DNA of 64,000 nt, taken from contig PLYA01000054.1 in NCBI GenBank assembly GCA_003153315.1, positions 1 to 64,000 of the forward strand. The letters are read 5' to 3'. The DNA comes from Bacteroidota bacterium. GTDB taxonomy: Bacteria > Bacteroidota > Bacteroidia > B-17B0 > Aurantibacillaceae. The stretch's first letter is position 1. The number at the start of each line of letters is the position of its first letter. Shown here one piece after another: positions 19,095 through 28,104 of the stretch. Made by a program: the position numbers and the translations under genes. The notes below the pieces were generated by a model. That model saw only the letters and a list, made by a program, of their open reading frames with translations, was not told the DNA's origin and made no database searches.

Positions 19095-20222
19095 ATGTTT
19101 AAAGAGGTATTCAACACATACAATTGGGATGAAGTAAAGCAAAGTATACTTGCTAAAACAAATGTCGATGTATTGCAGGCTTTGCAAAAAGATAAACGCA
19201 CCTTAGAAGATTTCAAGGCATTAATTTCTCCGGCTGCCATGCATTATTTAGAGCAGATGGCGCAACTAAGCCATGCGCTTACACAAAAACGTTTTGGTAA
19301 AACCATACAAATGTATGTGCCGCTTTATTTAAGTAACGAGTGTCAGAATATTTGCACCTATTGCGCATTTAGTTTAGATAATAAAATAAAACGAAAAACA
19401 CTTACTGATGAGGAGATTCTGCAGGAAGTAAAAGTCATCAAGCAAATGGGTTACGACCATGTGTTGCTGGTTACCGGCGAAGCCAATCAAACAGTAGGCG
19501 TTAATTATTTGCAACATGCCATTCAATTAATTCGCCCGTATTTTTCTCATATCTCTATTGAGGTGCAACCGCTCGATCAAACCGATTATGAAACCTTATT
19601 AGCCGAAGGTTTAAACACCGTGTTGGTGTATCAGGAAACATATCATCGCGATAATTACAAAACACATCACCCTAAAGGCAAAAAATCTAACTTCGATTAC
19701 AGATTGGAAACCCCCGACAGGCTGGGCAAAGCAGAAGTACACAAAATAGGGTTGGGTGTTTTAATTGGATTGGAAGATTGGCGTACCGATTGCTTTTTTA
19801 CCGCCCTGCATTTAGATTATTTGGAGAAGACCTACTGGAAAACCAAGTACTCTATTTCTTTTCCTCGCTTACGACCTATAGAAGTTGGCACGCAAAATAA
19901 TTCGTTGATGAGATCTTTTACCTCTTTTATGAGCGATAAGGAATTGGTGCAACTAATTTGTGCGTATCGCATTTTTAATCCCGAGGTTGAGTTATCTATT
20001 TCTACACGAGAGGATGAAAACTTCCGCAACCATATTATTAAACTGGGCATTACCAGCATCAGTGCAGGCTCTAAAACCAACCCCGGTGGTTATGTGGTAG
20101 AACCTCAATCCTTAGAGCAGTTCGAGATATCAGATGAGCGCAGCGCCCAACAAATTACTACCCTAATAAAACAACAAGGCTACGAACCCGTTTGGAAAGA
20201 TTGGGATAGAATATTAAGCTAA
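19095..20222 (+). CDS. thiH: 2-iminoacetate synthase (radical SAM)
   Basis: The 375-residue radical SAM enzyme cleaves tyrosine to dehydroglycine for the thiazole ring. The [4Fe-4S] cysteines are C83, C87 and C90 in NECQNICTYCAFS. The LVTGEANQTVG and EVQPLDQTDYETL stretches and the late ISAGSKTNPGGY are family features. Use of ThiH instead of the oxygen-dependent ThiO means the thiazole route works without O2. It is the seventh gene of the operon, 5 bases after thiG. Confidence 0.96.
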   Translation: MFKEVFNTYNWDEVKQSILAKTNVDVLQALQKDKRTLEDFKALISPAAMHYLEQMAQLSHALTQKRFGKTIQMYVPLYLSNECQNICTYCAFSLDNKIKRKTLTDEEILQEVKVIKQMGYDHVLLVTGEANQTVGVNYLQHAIQLIRPYFSHISIEVQPLDQTDYETLLAEGLNTVLVYQETYHRDNYKTHHPKGKKSNFDYRLETPDRLGKAEVHKIGLGVLIGLEDWRTDCFFTALHLDYLEKTYWKTKYSISFPRLRPIEVGTQNNSLMRSFTSFMSDKELVQLICAYRIFNPEVELSISTREDENFRNHIIKLGITSISAGSKTNPGGYVVEPQSLEQFEISDERSAQQITTLIKQQGYEPVWKDWDRILS

Positions 20223-20227
20223 TACAA

Positions 20228-21298
20228 ATGTTATCTGAACAAGAAAAAAAACGCTATGCCCGTCACATTATACTACCTGAAGTAGGCTTAAAAGGTCAAC
20301 AAAAACTAAAGCAGGCAAAAGTTTTGGTTATTGGTGCAGGTGGTTTGGGTTGCCCTGTGTTGCAATACATAACTGCCGCAGGTATTGGCACCATAGGCAT
20401 AGTAGATTTTGATACAGTAGATGAAAGTAATTTACAAAGACAGGTTTTATATGCAACCGAAGATATAGGGAAACATAAAGCAGCAGTAGCCAAAGAAAAA
20501 TTACAAAAACAAAACCCATATATCAGTTTTATAGCTCATATCTCGCATCTCACATTTGTCAATGCTTTAGATATAATTTCAGGGTACGATATGGTAGTAG
20601 ATGGTTCTGATAATTTTGCCACACGCTATTTAGTGAATGATGTCTGCGTAATGCTGAATAAGGTTTTAGTGTTTGGTTCTATCTTTAAATTTGATGGGCA
20701 AGTAAGTGTATTTAATTATAATGGCGGTTCAACCTATCGTTGTTTATATCCCGAACCTCCCGCCGCAGGAGAAGTGCCTAATTGTGCCGAAACAGGCGTA
20801 ATTGGTGTATTACCGGGCATAACCGGAACCTTAATGGCAAACGAAATAATAAAACTAATTACTCATGTGGGCGAAGTACTTAGTGAAAAGCTCTTAACTT
20901 TTGATGCTTTAACTATGCAGTTCAATACGTTTACAATAAAGCCTAACCCTTCAAATAGAAGCATAAAAGAACTGATTGATTATGATATTTTTTGCGGAAC
21001 GATAAATGAAATTTCTGCCGAAGAACTAAAAGAAAAATTAAAATGTAAAGAAGATTTTCAATTAGTGGATGTACGTGAACTACATGAATACGAAATAAAA
21101 AACATTGGAGGAATACTTATTCCCTTAAATCAACTTGAGGATAGGTTGACTAAGTTAAATAAAGAAAAAGAAGTTATCGTTCATTGTGCGAGCGGAGCAA
21201 GAAGTAAAAAAGCTATTGCAATCTTAAAGGAACATGGTTTTACTAAAGTCTATAATCTACAAAACGGCTTACTTGATTTTGAAACAAGTTTTTTATAG
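20228..21298 (+). CDS. ThiF/MoeB-type adenylyltransferase fused to a rhodanese domain
   Basis: The protein has 356 residues. The E1-like domain (1-245) has the nucleotide loop GAGGLGCP at 36-43, the SNLQRQ arginine at 71, DGSDNFATR at 125-133, and the transfer Cys C186 in VPNCAETG. The rhodanese domain (about 262-356) has active-site C320 in VIVHCASGARSKKA. One polypeptide can therefore activate the ThiS C terminus and hand it sulfur, so no separate ThiI is needed. The CxxC zinc pairs of MoeB are incomplete: only RCLYPE and one late Cys (C256) are seen. It may also serve MoaD. Its last 49 bases overlap the 3' end of the converging gene. Confidence 0.92.
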   Translation: MLSEQEKKRYARHIILPEVGLKGQQKLKQAKVLVIGAGGLGCPVLQYITAAGIGTIGIVDFDTVDESNLQRQVLYATEDIGKHKAAVAKEKLQKQNPYISFIAHISHLTFVNALDIISGYDMVVDGSDNFATRYLVNDVCVMLNKVLVFGSIFKFDGQVSVFNYNGGSTYRCLYPEPPAAGEVPNCAETGVIGVLPGITGTLMANEIIKLITHVGEVLSEKLLTFDALTMQFNTFTIKPNPSNRSIKELIDYDIFCGTINEISAEELKEKLKCKEDFQLVDVRELHEYEIKNIGGILIPLNQLEDRLTKLNKEKEVIVHCASGARSKKAIAILKEHGFTKVYNLQNGLLDFETSFL

Positions 21299-21855
21299 CT
21301 CTCAACAGGCTTTTTACTTTCCCAAATAAAACCTAAAGCTGCTGCACCGGAAAAGTTTAGCTGCTTAACTTCTTTGATATTTTTATCATCTATACCACCT
21401 AAAGCAACTACGTGTTGTTTAGTTTTCTTTAAGAATACTGTCAGCTCATCGGAAGTGAAATTACTTTTATATCTATATTTACTTATACTATCAAAAACCG
21501 GACTTAAAAGAACATACTCGTATTTTCTTCTGTTTTTTAAAATATCTTTTGTAGAGTGAAATGAGGCGGAAACAATTTTTAGATGATTGTTTCTAAACTT
21601 TAACTTTTTCGCTTTCTCGCTAAGATGAATTCCTTTAAGATTAAATTCTTTTGCTAATTCATAATGAGAATGTATAACAATCTTCTTATGGAATTGTTTG
21701 GGAATATGTTGTATATAATTTCTTAATTCATTTAAAGAGGCGTTAGATTTCCTTAGATGTAATGTTTTTAAACCGACCTCAAATAACCTGCAAATAACTT
21801 TAGTTTCTTTTAGAAAATCGGTTTCCGGAGTAATTACAATAATTTCAAAACTCAT
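21250..21855 (-). CDS. ThiE/TenI-like thiamine-phosphate synthase homologue (copy 2)
   Basis: At 201 residues it has the short TIM-barrel build of TenI/ThiE relatives. Shared signatures are GLKTLHLRKSNAS, KKIVIHSHYELAKEFNLKGIHL, YVLLSPVFDSISK and VVALGGIDDKNIKEV. Compared with the canonical copy, the pyrophosphate loop after the Asn-Asp motif is replaced by IHSHYELA, so thiazole tautomerase or another barrel activity is possible. It overlaps copy 3 by 4 bases and ends 49 bases inside the ThiF-rhodanese gene, tail to tail. It is the last gene of the sfp-pcrB operon. Confidence 0.82.
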   Translation of the reverse strand: MSFEIIVITPETDFLKETKVICRLFEVGLKTLHLRKSNASLNELRNYIQHIPKQFHKKIVIHSHYELAKEFNLKGIHLSEKAKKLKFRNNHLKIVSASFHSTKDILKNRRKYEYVLLSPVFDSISKYRYKSNFTSDELTVFLKKTKQHVVALGGIDDKNIKEVKQLNFSGAAALGFIWESKKPVESYKKLVSKSSKPFCRL

Positions 21856-22487
21856 GATTCAACAGGAATACCAAGTTCTTTGCAACGATGTACAACTTTT
21901 AAATATTCTTCTACCGGATTTTCCCTATCCCACAAACTGCTGTATAATGCCATGCCATAAAAACCCAACTCATTTATTTTTTCAACACGTGTAACATCAA
22001 CACCTCCACGGGCAATTATTTTTTTTCCTGTTTTTTGTATAGCAGCTATAATACTGTCTTCATAAAAACCACTTTGGTATTTACCTGTTATCGTATCAAA
22101 AATGGGCGATAAAAAAACATAATCAAATTGCATTTCTTCGGTATCATATAAAGAAGCAAGCTTACCATGCGAGGTTGTTTTGACAAAATTACCTGTAGAT
22201 ATACGTAATAATTTTTCTCTCCACCAATTACGAAAGTTAGGCTCTAAATGTTTTTTTGTATAATGGACACCTTGTAAATTATATTTGCGAGCCAAATTAT
22301 GATGAGAATGTATTACAATACGATTATGAAATTGTTTGGGAATTTTTTCAATATATTCTTTTAATTGCGCAGTACTGAATTTGGGTTTACGTAAATGATA
22401 GGATTCTAAACCCGCTTCAAACATCAGGATAACATTTTTTATTTCTTCTTCCTTTATTTTTGAAGGGGATATGACGATAACTTTCAT
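21852..22487 (-). CDS. ThiE/TenI-like thiamine-phosphate synthase homologue (copy 3)
   Basis: The 211-residue protein is a paralogue of the downstream gene. It has FEAGLESYHLRKPKFS, NRIVIHSHHNLARKYNLQGVHY, DYVFLSPIFDTITGKYQSG and IIARGGVDVTRVEKINELGF. The tandem pair presumably arose by duplication, and both lack the canonical ThiE phosphate-site residues. Four bases separate it from pcrB upstream and it overlaps copy 2 by 4, so the four genes form one transcript. Genomic linkage to the thi operon supports a thiazole or salvage role, but the enzyme activity is unproven. Confidence 0.82.
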   Translation of the reverse strand: MKVIVISPSKIKEEEIKNVILMFEAGLESYHLRKPKFSTAQLKEYIEKIPKQFHNRIVIHSHHNLARKYNLQGVHYTKKHLEPNFRNWWREKLLRISTGNFVKTTSHGKLASLYDTEEMQFDYVFLSPIFDTITGKYQSGFYEDSIIAAIQKTGKKIIARGGVDVTRVEKINELGFYGMALYSSLWDRENPVEEYLKVVHRCKELGIPVES

Positions 22488-22491
22488 TAGA

Positions 22492-23211
22492 TTATTTTTT
22501 AAATAATAAAGACAGTTGAGTAAGTAGATGAATGTTTTTTTCTAATACATTCCCCACTACTAGCATATTTGAACCAGCCTTGATTGTTTGTTCAGCTTTT
22601 GCAACATTATCAATTCCTCCACCAACAATTAATGGAATGTTAATATTCCGTTTTACTTTTTTAATTAGTGTTATGTTTATGTTTTTCTTTGCCCCGCTCC
22701 CTGCTTCCAAATATACGATTTTAAACCCCAATAATTCAGCGGCAATAGCGGTATTAATAATTGATTCCGTACTATTTAAAGGCTGGGTATTCGTAATTTT
22801 TTGTGTAGCAGATTTTTTATATCCTTCTACCAAAATATAAGCGGTTGATATACACTCAATTTTTTTCTTCTTAATGAATGGTGCGGCTAAAACTTGTTTG
22901 CCAATCAAATAGTCTGGGTTTCTACCTGATAATAAGGACAAAAATAATATGGCATCTGCTTTGGCACTTAACTGCTTTTCATCTCCCGGGAAAATAATAA
23001 TGGGAATTTTAGAGTGTTTTTTTATAATTGATATTGTTTTCTCTATACTTCCGTTTGTAAGCTTGCTTCCGCCAACAAAAAAGTAATGTACATTACAAGA
23101 GTTTGCCAGTTTAATTAATTGCAAATTAAATTTATCAGGGTCGATTAGGACAACTAATTGCGGTTGGTTCTTTTTGTAGGATGAGCTGATTTTTTGATAG
23201 ATATTACTCAC
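22492..23211 (-). CDS. pcrB: geranylgeranylglyceryl/heptaprenylglyceryl phosphate synthase
   Basis: The 239-residue barrel enzyme transfers a prenyl chain to glycerol-1-phosphate. Signatures are VLIDPDKFN near the N terminus, FFVGGSKLTNG, PIIIFPGDEKQLS, FLSLLSGRNPDYLIGKQ, YLEAGSGAKKNI and LIVGGGIDNVAKAEQTIKAGSNMLVVGN. Bacteroidota carry such enzymes, possibly for unusual ether lipids. It lies 2 bases after the phosphopantetheinyl transferase stop and 4 bases before copy 3 of ThiE. The chain length of its substrate cannot be read from the sequence. Confidence 0.92.
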   Translation of the reverse strand: MSNIYQKISSSYKKNQPQLVVLIDPDKFNLQLIKLANSCNVHYFFVGGSKLTNGSIEKTISIIKKHSKIPIIIFPGDEKQLSAKADAILFLSLLSGRNPDYLIGKQVLAAPFIKKKKIECISTAYILVEGYKKSATQKITNTQPLNSTESIINTAIAAELLGFKIVYLEAGSGAKKNINITLIKKVKRNINIPLIVGGGIDNVAKAEQTIKAGSNMLVVGNVLEKNIHLLTQLSLLFKK

Positions 23212-23213
23212 TA

Positions 23214-23813
23214 TTAATTGTCGGTATAAACCAAAATATATTCATTTAAAACTTGGTAATGCAAAGTATAATTTTTTTTAATATCGGCATCTTGTACAAA
23301 TGTATTTATTTTACCTCCATTTTGTGAATAAGTAAAATTTTCTATAAAGATATGTTCTTCAAAAATTAACCCAATCTTGCCAACTGCTTTATAAACAGCT
23401 TCTTTAACAGCCCAATAAGTAATATACTTCTCAATAGAAGCATCTTTTAAATCTTGTAATTCTTTTTTTGATAAGTATTTATCCTTGATATTTAAGATTT
23501 TATCGCGTACTTTTTCAATATCTACTCCGATTTCTATCCCATTAAAAGAAAATAGTACAGTTAGCCAATCATAAGAATGAGAAATGGAAATTTTTATATC
23601 GTTTGTTAGATAAGGTTTTCCGTTTTCTTGATATAAAATTTCGATCGTATCATCCTTTAAAACACTTCTTATAACATATAATGCAGCTTGTTTTTCAATA
23701 GTTCTTTTATCTGTTAAGTTAGCATACAGAGCAAACTCATTTAAATTAAGGATTGCTAATTTTAATTGTTTGTTAAGAACGGTATGCTTTATTTGAGGGC
23801 TTTGTATGGGCAA
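23214..23813 (-). CDS. 4'-phosphopantetheinyl transferase, Sfp family
   Basis: The 199-residue enzyme transfers the phosphopantetheine arm of CoA to acyl-carrier proteins. It shows ISISHSYDWLTVLF (the substrate-side SxSHS), IGVDIEKVRDKI with the metal-binding Asp and Glu, and WAVKEAVYKAVG (the WxxKEA motif). The start is a TTG at 23813: the resulting N terminus MPIQS fits the usual MPL... opening and no ATG is available. A TACCTTTG sequence covers that codon, so its real promoter must lie further upstream, in the 70-base gap shared with ahcY. Confidence 0.9.
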   Translation of the reverse strand: MPIQSPQIKHTVLNKQLKLAILNLNEFALYANLTDKRTIEKQAALYVIRSVLKDDTIEILYQENGKPYLTNDIKISISHSYDWLTVLFSFNGIEIGVDIEKVRDKILNIKDKYLSKKELQDLKDASIEKYITYWAVKEAVYKAVGKIGLIFEEHIFIENFTYSQNGGKINTFVQDADIKKNYTLHYQVLNEYILVYTDN

Positions 23814-23820
23814 AGGTATG

Positions 23821-23852
23821 TTTGTGTTTTAATAGGGTTTGCCGTATATTTG
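23821..23852 (+). promoter_or_regulatory. full Bacteroidota promoter (-33 TTTG, -7 TATATTTG) for ahcY
   Basis: TTTG at 23821-23824 and TATATTTG at 23845-23852 are separated by 20 bases, close to the ideal spacing. The ATG follows 31 bases after the -7 box. This is the best promoter match in the window. Confidence 0.75.
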
Positions 23853-23883
23853 CACGAATATAACCATTTAAAAAATAATTATC

Positions 23884-25203
23884 ATGTCTACAACAACTGT
23901 TGCACAGTACACAAAGTACAAAGTAAAAGATTTATCGTTAGCCGAATGGGGCAGAAAAGAAATTAAGTTAGCTGAGGTAGAAATGCCAGGCTTAATGGCA
24001 CTTCGCAAGGAATATGGTGCAAAGAAACCTTTGGCAGGCGCACGTATTGCGGGTTGTTTGCATATGACGATACAGACTGCTGTATTGATTGAAACCTTAG
24101 TTGAACTAGGTGCTGAAGTTACCTGGAGTTCTTGTAATATTTTCTCGACACAAGACCATGCTGCTGCTGCTATTGCTGCTGCAGGGATATCGGTTTATGC
24201 ATGGAAAGGCATGAATGCTGAGGAGTTTGACTGGTGTATAGAACAAACGCTTTGGTTTGGTGAGGACCGTAAGCCTTTGAATATGATTTTGGATGATGGC
24301 GGCGATTTAACTAATATGGTATTTGATAAATATCCTGAATTAGCTGCCGGTATCAGAGGATTATCAGAAGAAACTACTACAGGTGTACACCGTTTACATG
24401 AGCGCATGAAAAATGGAACTTTGTTAATGCCTGCTATTAATGTAAATGATTCGGTTACCAAATCTAAATTTGACAATAAATATGGTTGCAGAGAGAGTTT
24501 GGTAGATGCTATTCGCAGAGCAACTGATATTATGATGGCCGGTAAAGTAGCTGTGGTGGCAGGATATGGTGATGTTGGAAAAGGTTCGGCGCAATCATTA
24601 AGTTCTCAAGGGGTACGCGTTATTGTTACGGAGATTGACCCTATTTGTGCATTACAAGCTGCTATGGATGGTTATCAAGTAATGAAAATGGATAATGCGG
24701 TGAAGATTGCTGATATTGTTGTTACTACAACCGGTAATAAGGATATTGTTGTTGGTCGTCATTTTGAAGCTATGAAGCATAATGCGATTGTTTGTAACAT
24801 AGGGCATTTTGATACAGAGATTGATATGGCCTGGTTGAATAAAAATCATGGTAAATCAAAAGATGTTATTAAACCTCAGGTAGATAAATATACTGTTAAT
24901 GGTAAAGATCTTATTGTATTAGCAGAAGGACGTTTGGTTAACTTAGGTTGTGCTACAGGGCATCCAAGTTTTGTGATGAGTAACTCGTTTACTAACCAAA
25001 CTTTGGCTCAATTAGAGTTATGGACTAATACGAAAGCTTATGAAAAGAAAGTTTATACGCTTCCTAAGATATTAGACGAAAAGGTTGCTCGTTTGCACCT
25101 TGGTAAAATTGGCGTTGAGTTAGATACTTTGACTAAAGAACAAGCTGAATATATTGGTGTGAAGGTTGAAGGGCCATTTAAACCTGAAGCTTACAGATAC
25201 TAG
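23884..25203 (+). CDS. ahcY: adenosylhomocysteinase
   Basis: The 439-residue NAD-dependent cytosolic enzyme splits S-adenosylhomocysteine into adenosine and homocysteine, relieving product inhibition of methyltransferases. Signatures include [41 protein letters not shown], and the Rossmann loop [26 protein letters not shown] with the active-site Lys and the C-terminal KPEAYRY, which reaches into the neighbouring NAD site, are also present. It is monocistronic, with a strong promoter and an intrinsic terminator, and divergent from the Sfp-pcrB operon. Confidence 0.98.
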   Translation: MSTTTVAQYTKYKVKDLSLAEWGRKEIKLAEVEMPGLMALRKEYGAKKPLAGARIAGCLHMTIQTAVLIETLVELGAEVTWSSCNIFSTQDHAAAAIAAAGISVYAWKGMNAEEFDWCIEQTLWFGEDRKPLNMILDDGGDLTNMVFDKYPELAAGIRGLSEETTTGVHRLHERMKNGTLLMPAINVNDSVTKSKFDNKYGCRESLVDAIRRATDIMMAGKVAVVAGYGDVGKGSAQSLSSQGVRVIVTEIDPICALQAAMDGYQVMKMDNAVKIADIVVTTTGNKDIVVGRHFEAMKHNAIVCNIGHFDTEIDMAWLNKNHGKSKDVIKPQVDKYTVNGKDLIVLAEGRLVNLGCATGHPSFVMSNSFTNQTLAQLELWTNTKAYEKKVYTLPKILDEKVARLHLGKIGVELDTLTKEQAEYIGVKVEGPFKPEAYRY

Positions 25204-25242
25204 GAATCAGGTAGTATTCTTTTAAAGTAGAGTTTTATTACA

Positions 25243-25270
25243 AATCCCCCTCTTTTTGAGGGGGATTTTT
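25243..25270 (+). terminator. intrinsic terminator after ahcY
   Basis: AATCCCCCTC pairs with GAGGGGGATT across a TTTTT loop, followed by a T-run. It lies 40 bases after the ahcY stop and is the strongest terminator seen here. Confidence 0.92.
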
Positions 25271-25293
25271 GCATTTGGAGGCTTTTAGTAGGG

Positions 25294-25629
25294 TTTACTT
25301 TACTTGCAAGAGCTCATATTATACTTGATAATGGGAGTTTTGACGTTGCCAAGGCTTATATTATACCTGACGGTGCTTGTATTATACCCGACTGCGCTTA
25401 CATTATACTTGACGGTGCCTATATTATACCCGACGATGCTTATATTATACCTGACTGCGCCTATATTATACCTGACGGCGCTTGTTTTATGCCCGACGGT
25501 GCTTATATTATACCTGACCGTGGCTGTTTTATACTTGACTGCACCTATATTATACCTGACGGTGCTTATATTATATTTGACTGTGCCTATTTTATACCTG
25601 ACGATGTTAATATTACACTTGCAGGAGGA
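25294..25629 (+). repeat. 21-bp tandem array 2 (16 units)
   Basis: Sixteen units of exactly 21 bases, most beginning TATATTATACCTGAC followed by six bases such as GGTGCT, TGCGCT or GATGCT. After GAC the pattern is one variable base, then purine-pyrimidine (GT, GC or AT), as in arrays 3 and 5. The first three units and the last are the most degenerate. The array lies between two intrinsic terminators in a convergent gap. Two frames are open across it only because the period is a multiple of three. Confidence 0.95.
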
Positions 25630-25642
25630 AGTTTTGGATATA

Positions 25643-25672
25643 AAAAAGCCCCCTTTTTCGAGGAGGCTTTTT
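25643..25672. terminator. intrinsic terminator between array 2 and the protease gene
   Basis: AAAAAGCC pairs with GGCTTTTT, with extra C-G pairs inside around a TTTTTCG loop. T-runs occur on both strands, so it can act in both directions. For the protease gene it lies 24 bases past the stop. Confidence 0.82.
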
Positions 25673-25695
25673 GTTTTTAGATGATTTATTAAGGA

Positions 25696-28035
25696 TTATT
25701 GGATAATAATCTTCTTAATAGTTTTGTTGTTATTGTTATCGGTAATGTTTGCGTAATAAATACCTTTTGCAAGGTGCGATAAATCGCAGCTTAATATGGC
25801 ATTTGAAACATTATTTTCGGCTTTAGTGTAAACAACTTGTCCGAGCATATTTACAACAGTAAAGTTTAGGTTAGTTGGTTCTGTTAAAGTAATGGCAAAG
25901 CTAAACTGACCATTGTTAGGATTAGGAAATAAATTAATAGAATTAGCTAAATGATTGTTTTGAGGTATTCCTATACCTAAGCCCGGGCCACAGCCAATTG
26001 GGAAAAGGAAGTTATCGATACTTGCTGAATAAACAGTACTATAAGCATTCCATGAGTTATCACTCCATTGTTCGAAGCCTGCATTGGCAATTCCGTTTGT
26101 ACCATCATTAGTTGCTACTGCAATGGTATCTCCACTTGCACCAGAAGGTATATTGAAGCCCACATAGAAAGTAGTTGGAGGAGCTGTTGTGAATGTATAT
26201 GGAGTTGAGAGTGTAACGATATTATAGCCATTTGTTAAGCTGCTTAAAGAAACTGTTTGAGAAGCTACTACAGTACCCGGAGCACCAGAATTGTCATTCC
26301 AAACATTAAAAGTTACTGCAGCAGTACCTTTTACATATAAATAAGCTTGTATTTTTTTAATTTGATAGTTGGCAGAAGTTACCGTATATTTTTCTGCTTT
26401 TGCCAAATCTCCATAAGCATTTGTACCAAATGCATAACCCGAGTCATGAGGAGCTACATTATCTGCATAATAAATATGGGGGGTGGCTAAATCTGCTGTG
26501 GTAACATTTCTCATTGTATCACAGGTATTGGCACAAACCGTAACTGTTACTACATGAGATATTGAGTTGCTACCTGCAGAGTTAGAAACCGCATCAGTTA
26601 CTGTATAGGTACCTGCTGCTGTAAAAGTAATAGTTGGATTTGCAACTGTATTGGTAGTAATGGTTACTCCAGTATTTGGGCTAACGCTCCAGTTCCATGA
26701 TGTTGGAGGGCCGGAAGAAGCATCGGTAAAGGCTGCTCCTGCATTTGTGCAAATACTTGTTGGAGGCGTAAAAGCGGCTACAGGTGTGCTTACGGTTATG
26801 TTGCATAAGTTTGCAGCAGAAGCTGTTAAACCACTTCTCCAAGGAGATAAAGACAAAGCTGAATGAAAGCGATTAACCTGATCGGTAGTAAACATATACA
26901 TGGCACAATCATCACTATAATCCATAAAATTCATAAACATTTCTCCATCGGGTCCATTTCCAGTAGGAGGAGTACCAGCACAACTATTAGGCATATACGG
27001 ATATGTTGTTGGACATGAAACATAATTAGCAGCGGTTGCAGGTGGTGTATCATTGCAATAATCGGTAGCACAGTTACCATCACCCCAAATGTGACGAAGA
27101 CCAAGCCAGTGACCTGATTCATGTGTTAGTGTACGTCCCAGATTATAGGGTGCAGCGGCTGTGCCTGTATTTCCTAAAGCATTATAAGCCATCCAAACAC
27201 CATCGGTAGTTGAAACACTACCTACAGTTTCGCCCCAAGAAGGAGTTATTGCAGAACTGGCTGATGCAGGAGGAAAGGTAGCATATCCTAATAAACCCGA
27301 TGTACCACCATCACTTACCCATACGTTAAAGTACTTGGTAGGGTCCCAAATAGTGGCCGGTTTAATCGTATTATCCATTAGAGTTTGCACGCTAGAAGAA
27401 GCCGGATTTGTAGCACCTGAAATACTCTCCCAGGTAACACGGTCAATACCAGGTTCGGCTATAGTAGTCCCGCTTGGGTTTTTTGTAGCCAAGCAAAAGG
27501 TAATACCTGAACTGCCTATTACCACTCCATTATTATCGGGTGCAGGTAAGCCGGCTGCTACAGCATAATCATAAAACGCAGGATGGCCACTTAAAGTACA
27601 GCTTGCATAATTACTTGAGTTAACACCTGTACCATTATAATCTGCATTTAATATACCTATTTGTGAATTTACCTGTGCCTGAGAAACATTATGGCTGCCA
27701 CTAGCTCCTTCTACTTCACCTGTTGAATAAATAATATGGAATACAACAGGAATGGTATAGGTGGTAGATGTGGTTCTGCCGGTAGCTACATTCTGTTTGT
27801 GTGTTTCAACCATTTGGTTAAAGGCTTCGTCCCATGCTTTGCCCGGAACTTTAGTGCCACAACCACGAGTGGGTAATTGCCCTGCTTTTAAATTAGGTTC
27901 AGAAAGATCTCTTGTTGTTGCAGATGTATTTGCTTTAGAAATACCTCTATGTTTTAGCTTTCCTGAAGAATTTTGAGCCATTAAACCTGCACTAAGCAAA
28001 GCAACAGCCGATGTTATAAATAGTGTTTTTTTCAT
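25696..28035 (-). CDS. secreted M43-type metalloprotease with PKD domain and T9SS sorting domain
   Basis: The 779-residue product starts at the ATG at 28035, giving the signal peptide MKKTLFITSAVALLSAGLMA; the frame extends 10 codons upstream without a better start. The catalytic domain has HESGHWLGLRH at 305-315, the zinc site of pappalysin/cytophagalysin-type M43 proteases, and a Met-turn region MNFMDYSDDCAMYMF. A PKD-like domain follows near 420-500 (AGTYTVTDAVSNSAG), then a beta-sandwich. The last 80 residues (NLFPNPNNGQFSF ... KGIYYANI) form a type A sorting domain. It is therefore exported and released or anchored by type IX secretion. Confidence 0.93.
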   Translation of the reverse strand: MKKTLFITSAVALLSAGLMAQNSSGKLKHRGISKANTSATTRDLSEPNLKAGQLPTRGCGTKVPGKAWDEAFNQMVETHKQNVATGRTTSTTYTIPVVFHIIYSTGEVEGASGSHNVSQAQVNSQIGILNADYNGTGVNSSNYASCTLSGHPAFYDYAVAAGLPAPDNNGVVIGSSGITFCLATKNPSGTTIAEPGIDRVTWESISGATNPASSSVQTLMDNTIKPATIWDPTKYFNVWVSDGGTSGLLGYATFPPASASSAITPSWGETVGSVSTTDGVWMAYNALGNTGTAAAPYNLGRTLTHESGHWLGLRHIWGDGNCATDYCNDTPPATAANYVSCPTTYPYMPNSCAGTPPTGNGPDGEMFMNFMDYSDDCAMYMFTTDQVNRFHSALSLSPWRSGLTASAANLCNITVSTPVAAFTPPTSICTNAGAAFTDASSGPPTSWNWSVSPNTGVTITTNTVANPTITFTAAGTYTVTDAVSNSAGSNSISHVVTVTVCANTCDTMRNVTTADLATPHIYYADNVAPHDSGYAFGTNAYGDLAKAEKYTVTSANYQIKKIQAYLYVKGTAAVTFNVWNDNSGAPGTVVASQTVSLSSLTNGYNIVTLSTPYTFTTAPPTTFYVGFNIPSGASGDTIAVATNDGTNGIANAGFEQWSDNSWNAYSTVYSASIDNFLFPIGCGPGLGIGIPQNNHLANSINLFPNPNNGQFSFAITLTEPTNLNFTVVNMLGQVVYTKAENNVSNAILSCDLSHLAKGIYYANITDNNNNKTIKKIIIQ

Positions 28036-28104
28036 GATGGTTATTTTAGTGACACAATTATACAAAAAATAATAAATTAATCAAAGTAATAATTTCATTA
28101 CTAT

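Noticed and set aside
23811-23818. TACCTTTG as promoter of the phosphopantetheinyl transferase gene
   Set aside because: It overlaps the only plausible start codon (TTG at 23813), so transcription from it would lose the start; the MPI... N terminus fits the family.
25304-25684. Open frame of 126 codons with repeats of LILYLTV
   Set aside because: It begins with TTG inside array 2, is open only because the 21-bp unit has no stop in that frame, a second frame is also open, and two terminators enclose it. No ribosome-binding site or promoter.
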